Origin: an uncultured Alphaproteobacteria bacterium
GTDB taxonomy: Bacteria; Pseudomonadota; Alphaproteobacteria; Rhodobacterales; Rhodobacteraceae
Reading direction: 5' to 3'
Length of the DNA stretch: 64,000 nt
Assembly: GCA_913031285.1 (NCBI GenBank)
Contig: CAJWEI010000003.1
Coordinates: 18,224 to 82,223, forward strand
The notes beneath the pieces are model-generated. The model did not search any database. It was not told where the DNA came from and was given only the letters and a program-made list of their open reading frames with translations. Positions 37,354 through 46,819 of the stretch are shown one piece after another (the first letter of the stretch is position 1; each line of letters begins with the position of its first letter). A program made the translations under genes and the position numbers.

Positions 37354-39816
37354 ATGGCTGAAGAGGTTGTACCCGACGATTTGGAAATCGCGGACGAGTT
37401 GATCGCAGAACGGCGGACAGAAAAGCCCGGTGAAACACCCAAAGACATGACCCCATGGCAGCGTCCTATTACTGGGGGTATTGATTTAATCAACGACTGG
37501 GCTGGTAAAATCTTGTGCCTGTTGATGGTTCCTTTGATTGGAGTTGTCGTGATTGAAGTCTTTTCCAGGAACGCCTTTGGTATCATGGCCAGTTACGATT
37601 GGGATGATACGGCCCGGGCATTGGGCCTCGGACCGACAATGTTCGCCTATGATATCAGTCGTATGATTGCGGGTGTTTTGTTTATGGGAGCTGCAGGTTA
37701 TGGTCTCATGCGTGGCGTGCATATTCGGGCTGATTTCTTATATCGCAATTGGTCTGACAAGACACAGTCAACTGTCGATGCGTTGCTTTATATGGCCTTC
37801 TTTATACCTTCAATGTTGTTTTTTACACTGATTGCGGCCCAGTATTGGGAAGTTGCATATCGTACAGGAGAGACTGCTTTTGATAGCCCGTGGGAACCTC
37901 TATTGTGGCCGGCGCGCTTGGCAATGCCAATTGGTGGTTTGCTGCTCTTTTTGCAAGGTTTCCCAGAACTTTTTCGTGCCTTTCATAAAATGGGTAAAGA
38001 ACGTGAACGTTATTTCGTTATGGCGATGCCTGCTTATTTGATAGCCTTGGCATGGCTGGTAATGGCCGTCTTTTACCCGGATGCCACACCACGTGGTGAA
38101 TGGTTTAATGACATTATGTCTGCGCGCCCGGGGTTATCCAAACCGATGATTGGCTTGATCATGTTGGGAGCGATGATCTTTGTAATTTTTATTGGATTTC
38201 CAATTTCGTTTACATTAATTTTCTTGGCCTTTGTCTTTGGTATTTGGGGATCTAATTTCAAACTCACAACGCTGTTGATGACACTTAACACAAACTCAAC
38301 TATGCTTAATGACCAGCTCATGGCGGTTCCTCTTTTCATATTGATGGGTATAGTCATGGAGGCTGCAGGTCTCATGGAACGTTTGTTTTCCTCAATTCAG
38401 ATGATTATGTCTCGTGTGCGAGGGTCACTGTATATTGCTGTTCTGATAGTTGCTACAATCTTTGCGGCCGCCACGGGTATCGTGGGCGCCTCTGTAACAC
38501 TGTTGGGCATTATGGCTGGTGCAACTATGAACAGGTCGGGCTATAATGTTCAACTTGCAGCTGGAACGATTACAGCTGGTGGTACGCTGGGCATTTTAAT
38601 ACCACCATCAATTATGTTGATTGTGATGGGCCCTGTCCTGGAAGTGTCCACGCTGGATCTGTTCCGTGGCGCGTTTATTCCGGGTGCTTTATTGGCTACC
38701 TTATACCTTATCTATACTTTGGGTCGTTGCTGGCTTAACCCCGAGCTGGGTCCAGTTCTATCAGATGCAGATCAGCCAAAAACCTCGGATTTCTATGGTT
38801 CTGAAGTTGCGCTAATATCGTTAGCTGTTCTAACTATTTGCCGCGTCTTTGGTCTTGGAATTGGTGGAGCCTTTGGTGGAGTTATTCCATTCGGTGGACT
38901 GATTGCTTTATGTGCAGTTTTGTTATTAGCGTATCTTGCTTATCGCAAACTAACGGCTCTGCGAATTGCGCTTCCTATCGCAGTTTTGTTTCATGGCTAC
39001 ATTGTCGTAGTGAACTGGTCTGAAGGCTTCCCAATTGTATCCGCCGTTTTATTTGTTTTTACAATGTTGCTTGGAATCTTGGCGTCGCCCATTTATCGAG
39101 CAGACGCAGGTGATCGTTTTGAATTCTCTGACCTTTGGGATGAATTTTTTGCCGGCCTTATGCCGCCCACAATTTTGATCTCATTTGCCTTGGGTTCTAT
39201 ACTTTTGGGCTTTGCAACGCCTGCAGAAGCCGCGGCAATGGGTGCATTCGGTTCGATCCTGCTATCGATTGTATACCGAAAATTTACGTTTTCCGGATTT
39301 TTTGACAGCCTGATTAAAGCCTTAGAAATCACCGTGTTAATAATGTTCCTTGTTGCAGCTTCAAACTTTTTTGGGGCTGAATTCTCAAACCTTGGAACCC
39401 CTAAGATGATGACGGAGTTGCTTTTAGGGTTGGACATGTCGCCCTACTTTGTTCTTTTGATGGTGATGGCGCTGATATTTGTTCTGGGTTGGCCGCTAGA
39501 ATGGGTACCTATCGTCTTAATCGTTGTGCCGGTCATACTGCCGACTGTGTTAGCATTGGATGTACATGGCTTAAATGGTTACGACCTTATGGTTTGGTTT
39601 GGTATTCTTGTAGCAGTAAATCTGCAAACAGCTTGGCTGTCACCGCCCGTAGCCTTGTCGGCTTACTTTCTTAAAGGCGTTGTACCCAGCTGGGACCTGA
39701 AAGATATTTACTTGGGTATGATGCAGTTCATGCTGATCCAGTTAATCGGATTAACACTGATTTTTATCTTTCCGCAGATTGTTCTTTGGTTGCCAAATCA
39801 AGTCTTTGGCCAATAG
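37354..39816 (+). CDS. Fused TRAP transporter permease (DctQ-DctM), enlarged
   Basis: An 820-residue membrane protein. The small DctQ-like part (about residues 40-230) has several helices around LLMVPLIGVVVIEVFSRN. A DctM-like part starts near 265 (GAMIFVIFIGFPISFTL), with motifs VATIFAAATGIVGASV and GTLGILIPPSIMLIVMG. DctM is normally about 430 residues; here it spans about 555 because an extra stretch near 475-590 adds around four hydrophobic segments. Start 37354 is chosen because GGGAG lies eight bases before it; an in-frame ATG at 37336 has a poor site. The fusion fits one TRAP transporter with the DctP gene upstream. Confidence 0.88.
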   Translation: MAEEVVPDDLEIADELIAERRTEKPGETPKDMTPWQRPITGGIDLINDWAGKILCLLMVPLIGVVVIEVFSRNAFGIMASYDWDDTARALGLGPTMFAYDISRMIAGVLFMGAAGYGLMRGVHIRADFLYRNWSDKTQSTVDALLYMAFFIPSMLFFTLIAAQYWEVAYRTGETAFDSPWEPLLWPARLAMPIGGLLLFLQGFPELFRAFHKMGKERERYFVMAMPAYLIALAWLVMAVFYPDATPRGEWFNDIMSARPGLSKPMIGLIMLGAMIFVIFIGFPISFTLIFLAFVFGIWGSNFKLTTLLMTLNTNSTMLNDQLMAVPLFILMGIVMEAAGLMERLFSSIQMIMSRVRGSLYIAVLIVATIFAAATGIVGASVTLLGIMAGATMNRSGYNVQLAAGTITAGGTLGILIPPSIMLIVMGPVLEVSTLDLFRGAFIPGALLATLYLIYTLGRCWLNPELGPVLSDADQPKTSDFYGSEVALISLAVLTICRVFGLGIGGAFGGVIPFGGLIALCAVLLLAYLAYRKLTALRIALPIAVLFHGYIVVVNWSEGFPIVSAVLFVFTMLLGILASPIYRADAGDRFEFSDLWDEFFAGLMPPTILISFALGSILLGFATPAEAAAMGAFGSILLSIVYRKFTFSGFFDSLIKALEITVLIMFLVAASNFFGAEFSNLGTPKMMTELLLGLDMSPYFVLLMVMALIFVLGWPLEWVPIVLIVVPVILPTVLALDVHGLNGYDLMVWFGILVAVNLQTAWLSPPVALSAYFLKGVVPSWDLKDIYLGMMQFMLIQLIGLTLIFIFPQIVLWLPNQVFGQ

Positions 39817-39969
39817 GAAAGAATAATGCCGAGATCGGTTTGATAACATCAAATGACCTATGACTATCAATTTTGTTGTTCTGGGTTGCTTAAACCATCT
39901 TGAATGGAGCTGCACCGATTGAGAACTATCTAAATTTTGGAGCCAAACTACTTTAAATATAGGTAGCAG

Positions 39970-40002
39970 AAATTATTCTTGATTTTAACCAAGAATAATT
40001 TT
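39970..40002. terminator. Terminator-like inverted repeat between convergent genes
   Basis: AAATTATTCTTG (39970-39981) pairs perfectly with CAAGAATAATTT (39990-40001) around an 8-base loop. It sits between the ends of the TRAP permease and fabI genes. It is AT-rich and has only a short T run on each side, so a bidirectional but weak terminator is the likely role. Confidence 0.55.
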
Positions 40003-40008
40003 GGATAT

Positions 40009-40797
40009 TTATATATTCTCCATGCGCGGCATGCCCATAACATGGAAACCACCGTCAACATGAATTATTTCGCCTGTCGTACAGGCCCCAGAATCGCCAA
40101 TAAGATAAACTGCAGTACCTCCAACGGCCTCTAACGTTGCATTAGATTGTAATGGGGCGTTCTGACCTGTGAATTTATATGTCTTACGTGCCCCCCCAAT
40201 AGCAGCCCCTGCAAGAGTTTTCATTGGTCCAGGCGAGATTGCATTGACGCGAATTCCTTCCGGCCCAAGATCGCTGGCAAGGTAACGCACTGTAGATTCC
40301 AAGGCGGCTTTAGCGACACCCATCACATTATAAAATGGAGTCACTTTGTTTGAACCTTGATAGGTCAAAGTGATGAGAGAGCCACCATTCTCAACCATCA
40401 TAGGGTGCGCTCTGCGGGCGACTTCGATAAACGAATATGCTGAAATATCTAAGGAGTTTTTAAAGTTTTCTCTGCCAGTGTGTAAAAACCGACCAGTCAA
40501 TTCATTCTTGTCGGAAAACGCAATTGCATGTACCAGAAAATCTATTTGAGGCCAGCGCTCTTTTAATTGCCCAAAGGCAGCGTCCAGCGAGGCGTCGTCC
40601 GTCACATCGACATCGATCATAAAGTTTGAGCCGATCGAAGCTGCCAAGGGTTCTAGCCTTTTACCAAAAGCGTCGCCTTGATGTGTAAAAGCGAGCTCTG
40701 CACCGGCTCCATGCAGTGCCTTAGCAATTCCCCAAGCGATCGAGCGTTCGTTTGCCACGCCCATAACCAAACCACGTTTGTTGGTAAGTAAGCCCAT
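40009..40797 (-). CDS. fabI: Enoyl-ACP reductase (NADH)
   Basis: A 262-residue FabI. It catalyses the last reduction of the fatty acid elongation cycle. The divergent SDR cofactor loop GVANERSIAWGIAKAL (near 13) and the Tyr-Lys pair in FYNVMGVAKAALE (Tyr-(x)6-Lys, near 156-163) are the FabI hallmarks. RVNAISPGPMKTLAG follows. It is the last gene of fabA-fabB-fabI, 13 bases after fabB. This block next to irr is a standard alphaproteobacterial arrangement. Confidence 0.95.
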   Translation of the reverse strand: MGLLTNKRGLVMGVANERSIAWGIAKALHGAGAELAFTHQGDAFGKRLEPLAASIGSNFMIDVDVTDDASLDAAFGQLKERWPQIDFLVHAIAFSDKNELTGRFLHTGRENFKNSLDISAYSFIEVARRAHPMMVENGGSLITLTYQGSNKVTPFYNVMGVAKAALESTVRYLASDLGPEGIRVNAISPGPMKTLAGAAIGGARKTYKFTGQNAPLQSNATLEAVGGTAVYLIGDSGACTTGEIIHVDGGFHVMGMPRMENI

Positions 40798-40810
40798 TTT
40801 TAAACCCTTT

Positions 40811-42043
40811 TTAGGTATTGCGGTATTTTGATAAAATCATAGATCCGTTAGTTCCGCCAAAGCCAAAGCTATTTGTCATGACGCTGTCTAAACCGGCATT
40901 CTCGACCAATTCTGTTGCAATTTCATCCGGATTTAAGGCTGGGTCCAATGCCTGAACATTGATCGAGGGACAAATGAAATCATGCTCTAGCATCAAAAGA
41001 CAGTAAATAGCCTCTAATGCTCCTGCTGCGCCCTGGCTATGCCCTGTCATAGACTTTGTTGAGCTAACTGGCGGTGTTTTACCTTTACCAAACACGCGTC
41101 TAACTGCTTCGATCTCGCCGATATCCCCAACGGGTGTGGATGTACCATGGGCGTTGATGTAATTTACACTCCGGTCTTTTGGTAACGTACTCAGAGCAAG
41201 GCGCATAGCGCGCTCTCCACCCTCACCTGAGGGGGCAACCATGTCGTGCCCGTCAGATGTTGCGCCATAGCCTGTAACCTCGCCATATATTTTAGCGCCG
41301 CGAGCTTTGGCATGGTCTAGTTCTTCTAAAACCAGAATTCCGCCACCGCCGCTGATTACGAACCCGTCCCGATTTGCATCAAACGCCCGTGACGCAGTTG
41401 CAGGTCTGTCATTATATTTGCTCGACATTGCACCCATCGCGTCGAACAGACACGAGAGTGTCCAATCCAGTTCCTCTCCTCCACCTGCAAACATTATGTC
41501 TTGCTTACCAAGCATAATTTGCTCTGACGCATTCCCAATGCAATGCAAAGACGTTGAACAAGCAGAAGTAATGGAATAGTTTACTCCTTTAATCTTAAAG
41601 GCTGTCGACAAATTTGCTGAGATAGTTGAAGACATGCACTTAGGCACTGCAAAAGGGCCAATTTTTTTTGGAGAACCGGACTTAAGAACTATTTGGTGAG
41701 CGGCCAGCATAGCACTTGTTGAAGGTCCTCCCGACCCCGCCACTAATCCGGTGCGCGGATGCGACACGTCTGCTTGATTGAGGCCGGCATCGGCAATGGC
41801 CTGTTCCATGGCTATAAATGCATAAGCCGCACCTGGGCCCATGAATCGTAAAGTGCGTTTGTCGATTTCATCAGCAAGATTTAATTGGATTGCTCCCGCA
41901 ATTTGGCTTCTGAAGCCGTGTTCCCTCATGTTTGCATTGCTTGCAATCCCAGATTTACCATTTTTTAGATTTTCAAGAACTTGAACCGCATTATTTCCTA
42001 TTGAGGAAACGACACCGAGACCTGTGACCACAACCCTGCGCAT
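40811..42043 (-). CDS. fabB: Beta-ketoacyl-ACP synthase I
   Basis: A 410-residue condensing enzyme for elongating unsaturated intermediates. The Cys-His-His triad is in TSACSTSLHCIG (near 160), NAHGTSTPVGD (near 298) and STKSMTGHSQGAAGA (near 333). The C-terminal NSFGFGGTNGS is typical. Length fits FabB. It follows fabA by 29 bases and precedes fabI by 13, so one operon makes the anaerobic-type unsaturated fatty acid branch. Confidence 0.95.
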   Translation of the reverse strand: MRRVVVTGLGVVSSIGNNAVQVLENLKNGKSGIASNANMREHGFRSQIAGAIQLNLADEIDKRTLRFMGPGAAYAFIAMEQAIADAGLNQADVSHPRTGLVAGSGGPSTSAMLAAHQIVLKSGSPKKIGPFAVPKCMSSTISANLSTAFKIKGVNYSITSACSTSLHCIGNASEQIMLGKQDIMFAGGGEELDWTLSCLFDAMGAMSSKYNDRPATASRAFDANRDGFVISGGGGILVLEELDHAKARGAKIYGEVTGYGATSDGHDMVAPSGEGGERAMRLALSTLPKDRSVNYINAHGTSTPVGDIGEIEAVRRVFGKGKTPPVSSTKSMTGHSQGAAGALEAIYCLLMLEHDFICPSINVQALDPALNPDEIATELVENAGLDSVMTNSFGFGGTNGSMILSKYRNT

Positions 42044-42072
42044 TGGGTAATCCTTTTTGTTCAGCCTTTGTC

Positions 42073-42582
42073 CTAGCTTTCTGACAAGGCTACCTTCATA
42101 TCTTTGACTTGATAAATCACTTCACCATCGGCTTCAACCCAACCGTCAGCCACACCCATAGTCAAACGACGTGTTTGCAGGGCCTTTGTGAAGTGTATGT
42201 GATATTTCAGCATTTCCCTGTCAGGCCGAACCATACCGGTCAACTTTACTTCACCGACGCCAAGTGCGTAACCGCGCCCTTGCCATCCCCGCCATCCCAA
42301 ATTGAAACCGGTGAGTTGCCAAAGGCCATCTAGGCCTAGGCAACCTGGCATAATTGGATTATTTGGAAAATGGCAATCAAAAAACCAAAGATCTGGTGAA
42401 ATATTGAATTCTGCAATTATATGCCCTTTGCTATGTTCACCGCCGTCTGAACTCACTTCAGTGACGCGGTCTACCATAAGCATTGGTGGTTCTGGCAATT
42501 GGGCATTCCCAGGGCCGAACAACTCGCCGCGTGCACATTTTAAAAGTTCGTCTTTGTCAAAACTGCTCGGGAAACTGATCAT
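42073..42582 (-). CDS. fabA: 3-hydroxydecanoyl-ACP dehydratase/isomerase
   Basis: A 169-residue hot-dog-fold enzyme that introduces the cis double bond. The active-site His is in [14 protein letters not shown] (near 71) and the Asp in LGLDGLWQL (near 85). [20 protein letters not shown] near residue 20 is the standard FabA start. It heads the fabA-fabB-fabI operon and is divergent from irr. The 188-base intergenic region carries a palindrome. Confidence 0.96.
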   Translation of the reverse strand: MISFPSSFDKDELLKCARGELFGPGNAQLPEPPMLMVDRVTEVSSDGGEHSKGHIIAEFNISPDLWFFDCHFPNNPIMPGCLGLDGLWQLTGFNLGWRGWQGRGYALGVGEVKLTGMVRPDREMLKYHIHFTKALQTRRLTMGVADGWVEADGEVIYQVKDMKVALSES

Positions 42583-42649
42583 TTATCGATGAGCCTTTTT
42601 CTTAATAGGTCTTTTTTCTGAGCTATTCCTTATCACCCAACTCTTGCTA

Positions 42650-42663
42650 GTGGCAAGTGCCAC
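42650..42663. promoter_or_regulatory. Candidate operator between fabA and irr
   Basis: GTGGCA-AG-TGCCAC is a perfect 6-base inverted repeat with 2-base spacer. A third TGGCA lies at 42671-42675, same orientation as the first half. The position between divergent fabA and irr genes suggests control of one or both. It does not match the iron control element that Irr is known to bind, so another regulator (for example one sensing acyl chains) is possible. Confidence 0.4.
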
Positions 42664-42770
42664 AAGTCATTGGCAATCTTCTCTAAGTAGACGAAAAGTA
42701 GCAGTTTTATAAAATGTTTGGGTTTGAATGATCTTGCACCATGTGATAGGCGTTTAAAAAAAGAGGAGTC

Positions 42771-43190
42771 GTGACTTCAGTGACATCAAAACGCGCAAAC
42801 CAGTGGCTGGCCTCTGCCGATCTGAGACCAACGCGTCAGCGAGTGGCTCTTGCAGAGGTCCTTATAGGCGATGGTAAACACCGCCACGTGACTGCTGAAA
42901 CTCTTTTTGAGCAGGTTAAACTGGGCGGTGAGAAAGTATCTTTAGCAACTGTTTACAATACTTTGCGCGCTTTTTGTGATGCTGGCCTGACTCAGGAAGT
43001 CACTGTCGACGGTTCGAAAAGTTATTTTGACACCAACACGTATGATCACCCTCATTTTTATTGGGACGATACGCAAACGCTAACTGATGCGCCGGCAGAC
43101 CAGATGAAAATTACTCAATTACCGGATGCTCCAGAGGGTATGGAAATTGGGTCTGTCGACGTTGTTATACGTCTTCGCAAGAAGAATTAG
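42771..43190 (+). CDS. irr: Fur-family iron response regulator Irr
   Basis: A 139-residue Fur-superfamily protein. The winged helix runs from DLRPTRQRVALAEVL (near 18) to SLATVYNTLRAFCDAGL (near 62). A HRH cluster (GDGKHRHVTAETLF, near 36) and YDHPHFYWDD (near 88) supply candidate metal or haem ligands; the C-terminal Cys-rich zinc motif of Fur is absent, as in Irr. Location beside fabABI is the typical irr context. Irr represses or activates iron and haem genes when iron is low. The GTG at 42771 lies close to GAGGAG; a second GTG at 42780 is also possible. Confidence 0.88.
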   Translation: MTSVTSKRANQWLASADLRPTRQRVALAEVLIGDGKHRHVTAETLFEQVKLGGEKVSLATVYNTLRAFCDAGLTQEVTVDGSKSYFDTNTYDHPHFYWDDTQTLTDAPADQMKITQLPDAPEGMEIGSVDVVIRLRKKN

Positions 43191-43196
43191 TGTTTC

Positions 43197-44180
43197 TTGC
43201 GTGCGATTGGTTATGATAAATTCGGAACTGCAGTTCAGGTTTTGAAGATAACGGAGTTGCCGAGCCCAACGCCAGGGGACGGCGAACTTATTGTCAAACT
43301 TGCCTATTCTGGCGTGAATCCCTCTGATGTTAAATCACGTGTTGGTAGTAGACCCGGTATCACTAAACCTGCTTTTGACTTTATTGTACCTCATTCTGAT
43401 GGCTCTGGTATAGTGACTGAGGTTGGCGCTGGGGTTGACCCTGCGAGGGTAGGACAAAGGGTTTGGATTTGGAATGGACAATGGGGCCGAGCATTAGGTA
43501 CAATGGCGGAGTATATTACTATTCCAGATGCTCAGGCAGTTGAATTACCAGACAAGATTAGTCTAGAAGCAGGAGCGACTTTTGGGATCCCGGGGCTAAC
43601 AGCAGCGCAATGCGTTTTGGGCGGAGATGACATAAAAGACAAAACAGTCTTGGTTTCAGGCGGAGCAGGTGCAGTGGGACATTTTGCGGTTCAAATTGCA
43701 AAATGGGCTGGTGCTGAGGTGATCGCGACTGCATCGCCAAAAAACTGGGATCATGTGCGAGCCGCAGGGGCAGATCATGTGCTTGATTACAATTCACCTG
43801 AGCTTAGTGAACAAATTAAGGCTCTCTGTCCAAATGGGGTAGATCGATCGGTAGAGCTAGAATTTGGTTCTAATATATCGCTTCTAGCAAAAATTATGCG
43901 CCCGTTAGGAACTATTGCTGCCTACGGCTCAGCAATAGACTTAAACCCAAAAATTCCTTTTGGGCCTCTCTTATTTAAAGCGCTTAAGGTTGATATCACA
44001 CTCATCTATATTTTAGATGAATTAGCGCGAAAAAACGCTATAAATAGCTTGCACCAAGCGTTTGCAGACAATGCTCTAGTACCATCAATAGATGAGATTT
44101 ATGACTTTGAAGCCTGTGTCCAAGCACACGAGAAAGTTGAGCAATCTGGACGCCGTGGGGCAAGCCTAATTAGGTTGTAG
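43197..44180 (+). CDS. NADPH:quinone reductase-type MDR dehydrogenase
   Basis: A 327-residue zinc-free medium-chain reductase. The GroES-like domain has LAYSGVNPSDVKSRVG (near 37), and the nucleotide loop is VSGGAGAVGHFAVQIAKWAGAE (near 155), listed here by its ends. SVELEFGSNI lies near 218. It starts at TTG six bases after the irr stop, so it is probably coupled to irr. Members reduce quinones or reactive enones. The pairing with irr may reflect redox or iron stress, but this is inference. Confidence 0.87.
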   Translation: MRAIGYDKFGTAVQVLKITELPSPTPGDGELIVKLAYSGVNPSDVKSRVGSRPGITKPAFDFIVPHSDGSGIVTEVGAGVDPARVGQRVWIWNGQWGRALGTMAEYITIPDAQAVELPDKISLEAGATFGIPGLTAAQCVLGGDDIKDKTVLVSGGAGAVGHFAVQIAKWAGAEVIATASPKNWDHVRAAGADHVLDYNSPELSEQIKALCPNGVDRSVELEFGSNISLLAKIMRPLGTIAAYGSAIDLNPKIPFGPLLFKALKVDITLIYILDELARKNAINSLHQAFADNALVPSIDEIYDFEACVQAHEKVEQSGRRGASLIRL

Positions 44181-44408
44181 AATTTTTAAATTTGATCTTA
44201 ACGTTCTTTGAAACGCAGACTGGATAGCTGTTACTTAAATAATTCCTTTTGATTGGCGGTTACATTAACAATTATCAATTCTTAATCAGAACCATATCCC
44301 TATGCTGTGCGTTAATAAAATTCAATAAGTAGCTGAAATTAATATGAACCGAGTTATTTAATTTTTAATGCCTTTTGCGCAAATATTTTTCACTAAGGTA
44401 GCGCAATT

Positions 44409-45152
44409 TTACAATGGCGCGTCAGGCTTATCTAAAACAAATGTATGGATCGTAAAAACCACTGCATCGCTTTTCGGCAGGCGCATTAATGTTTGTTTTT
44501 CGCATCTTATATACTTACCTTCATTCCGCCTCAATATCTTGCGCGGATTTAAAAACGTGCGCGGCTGGTGTAAGTCGGGAGCCTGATAATAGAGTTTATT
44601 GAACCGCCAAAGTGGGCGTTCCACTTTGATCCCATCAAAAAGACGCTGGACGCGACGTGTGATATTCTCATCATATTCGGCAACAGGTTTGTGGATCACC
44701 GTCAGTGGGTGCATGAATTTTTCGGACAATGACCAACTGGCCGGAAAGCATAAAACTGCGCCGGTTAAAATATGCTCATCACCACGTTTTTGCATGATGC
44801 AAAAATCGTTCTGAACTAGACGTCCCAGCGTAGCCATCGGGTCTGATAGATCTATTTTGACAGATCTTCCATCCGGGCAACGGACTTTTTCTGCATTCTG
44901 CTCAAAATCACGAAGGTGTGGTAGGAATTCCAGTGTTTTTTTGAGTAGCTCTAACGCAGCATTAACTGCCATATTATCTAGTGCGATAACTGCATTGCGA
45001 TTATCGGTTATCAGCCGCTCTCGCTCTTCCATTTGTCCAGCGTAAGCCTCATCCATGATCAGCCATTCTCGTGGATCCAGAGGGGAAATCCCAGGCAATA
45101 GTGTGTCCCTCTTTGTTTCAAAGGGGAGCTCTCTTTGAAAAACCGCTTTCAT
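44409..45152 (-). CDS. DUF3445 protein (haem-dependent oxidative N-demethylase-like)
   Basis: A 247-residue protein of the DUF3445 family. Landmarks are PGISPLDPREWLIMDEAY (near 25), VQNDFCIMQKRGDEHILTGAVLCFPASW (near 112-139, given by ends) and the late RCEKQTLMRLPKSDAVVFTIHT. DUF3445 includes the alpha subunit of a haem-dependent dimethylamine-type N-demethylase. Stand-alone relatives such as this one are not well characterised. No demethylase partner subunits are adjacent. It is divergent from the decayed dddP gene. Confidence 0.8.
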   Translation of the reverse strand: MKAVFQRELPFETKRDTLLPGISPLDPREWLIMDEAYAGQMEERERLITDNRNAVIALDNMAVNAALELLKKTLEFLPHLRDFEQNAEKVRCPDGRSVKIDLSDPMATLGRLVQNDFCIMQKRGDEHILTGAVLCFPASWSLSEKFMHPLTVIHKPVAEYDENITRRVQRLFDGIKVERPLWRFNKLYYQAPDLHQPRTFLNPRKILRRNEGKYIRCEKQTLMRLPKSDAVVFTIHTFVLDKPDAPL

Positions 45153-45255
45153 TAGAATGTAGAGTTACAGAAAACGGCAGAATTGCAAGTAGGTAACGGG
45201 CTCCACGCTTCTAAGTATTCTTGTTTGGTGTTGTGGAAATTGGGGAGAAGGTTCT

Positions 45256-46302
45256 GTGGTAATAAACTATAAAGACCCACGAAAAATTGACCCTACTGTG
45301 GTGGATAGAACCCGAGATAGTACATTCAACGATCAAAACCGTGTTGAAATTGGGTCGACGCGTTTAGCCTTCGATGAATGGCAGGCTTAGGACTTTACCC
45401 TTCCAGATTTACAAATGATGCGCCGCTTTCGTTGGGAGCTGTTGACCCAGCATATAGTTGACCGTGATTATGGCGGTCTTTTGATTTTTGACCCTCTCAA
45501 AATATGCTAGGCGATAGACAGTACGAATATGCAGCTGTGGAATACACACGACCCGTTTCGGGCAGTGCTTTTACGTCCCGACGGCCATATGGTCATGTGG
45601 GACAACAAGAATTCTCCTTTTCTGTCCAAGTTTAATCCACTGGTCAGAGAACAAAGATCAGGTACAGACTTTTTCTACTTTGATCGTGGTAATAAAGTGG
45701 ATATGGCAGCGCAAGTTTTTGCAAATCAACTGAGCGGTTGGTCGAAGAACACGGAGATGATAATAAGTTCCTTGCAGTTGATAAGATCATTTTGCACGCA
45801 TTATGGGTTCTTGAAGGTCAAAACTCTGAAATTATGGAAGGTGAGGAGGTTATAGAAAAGTCTCGCTCGATCAAAGGGTCTGATGAAATTCTTGTTTCTG
45901 GCACAGATCTAGTGGGATTTTACGATATTTTTGTAGATATTAGTTGAACATTGTCGGTGGGGAATAAAAAGCCGCAACTGGACATGGTATGTGCCAAGCA
46001 ACATATCTACAAAGATATCATAACGAACATGGAAATGCTAAAGTCAGGTGTTCATATAAGCGATCTTTCGCGCAACACGAACGTGCTAGATGATCAATAT
46101 CAAAAAGGTTGAGTGGGGTTATGATTAAATGCTTGAGGCAGCAATGGTGCTCTGTGTTGAGGCACTCATAAATCCAGAGGTAAGCGATTTCTCCATCAAA
46201 CTGGAAGATCAGATTGATATAACGCCTACTGGATACGAAAATTTCAGCAAATATCCCTTTGATGATAGGTTGATGAGCCTGACCTATAAGCTCTGTCGTT
46301 GA
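45256..46302 (+). pseudogene. dddP: Decayed DMSP lyase gene (DddP, M24 peptidase fold)
   Basis: Three reading frames joined together recover an almost full-length DddP. From GTG 45256 the frame reads RKIDPTV, an in-frame TAG (45388-45390), LPDLQMMRRFRW, DRDYGGLLIFDPL, a second TAG (45508-45510), then STNMQLWNTHDPFRAVLL. The frame shifts near 45735-45738. It continues LAVDKIILHALWVLEGQ to KGSDEI, then jumps to TDLVGFYDIFVDIS and a TGA (45945-45947). Next come QLDMVCAKQH, TNMEMLKSGV, NVLDDQYQK and another stop. The last piece (46129-46302) is AAMVLCVEALIN and DFSIKLEDQIDIT. By memory of the family, roughly 75-80 and about 30 residues are deleted at the two junctions; the second would remove a metal-binding His. 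DddP cleaves DMSP to DMS and acrylate; this copy cannot. Confidence 0.87.
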
Positions 46303-46819
46303 AAGAATAGATCGTATCTGACGCCGCCCACTACTGGATTTTAGAAAGTTAAACTCACTGAAAGAGCTTTGGTCAAAGGTCATGATGAAATAGTTTTCCA
46401 TTCCATGTCAGTGACTTTCTTTATCTGCAGATACTGGTTCGAGATTGAACCAGCCATTATTGGCACCATCTACTGTAAAAGATTAAAAGATGATTTCTTA
46501 ACGATTTTACCTTTTTTGTTTGACCACTAATGGCAGTGTTAGTTTGTAATCTTATTCTCGTCTGATCTCTTGTCGTTCTATCCCACCACATCATGGCATT
46601 ACCGTAAGAGTGATGTCTCTCAAAAAAATGACCGCTATTTCGCTATCTAATTTTTATTTTTGATCAACAAGGGCTGGTATGTACCAAAATCCAGAATTTT
46701 CGGAGCATTTTTGGCAAGATTCTAAGTAGTCGGTTTCCTTCCGCACTTCTGGTTGTACCTTTTGCGTGCCGCACCTATAACTGGCTGGATTTCTAATTAA
46801 ATTGAGGTTGGCTTTTTTT
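46303..46819. other. Gene-free stretch before purB
   Basis: About 515 bases. A reverse-strand frame that extends into the dddP remnant has no ribosome site and is its shadow. No terminator or tRNA-like fold was found. It must contain the purB promoter. Confidence 0.5.

Noticed and set aside
46018..46401. Reverse 127-codon frame
   Set aside because: Shadow of the dddP remnant on the opposite strand, which has clear family similarity.
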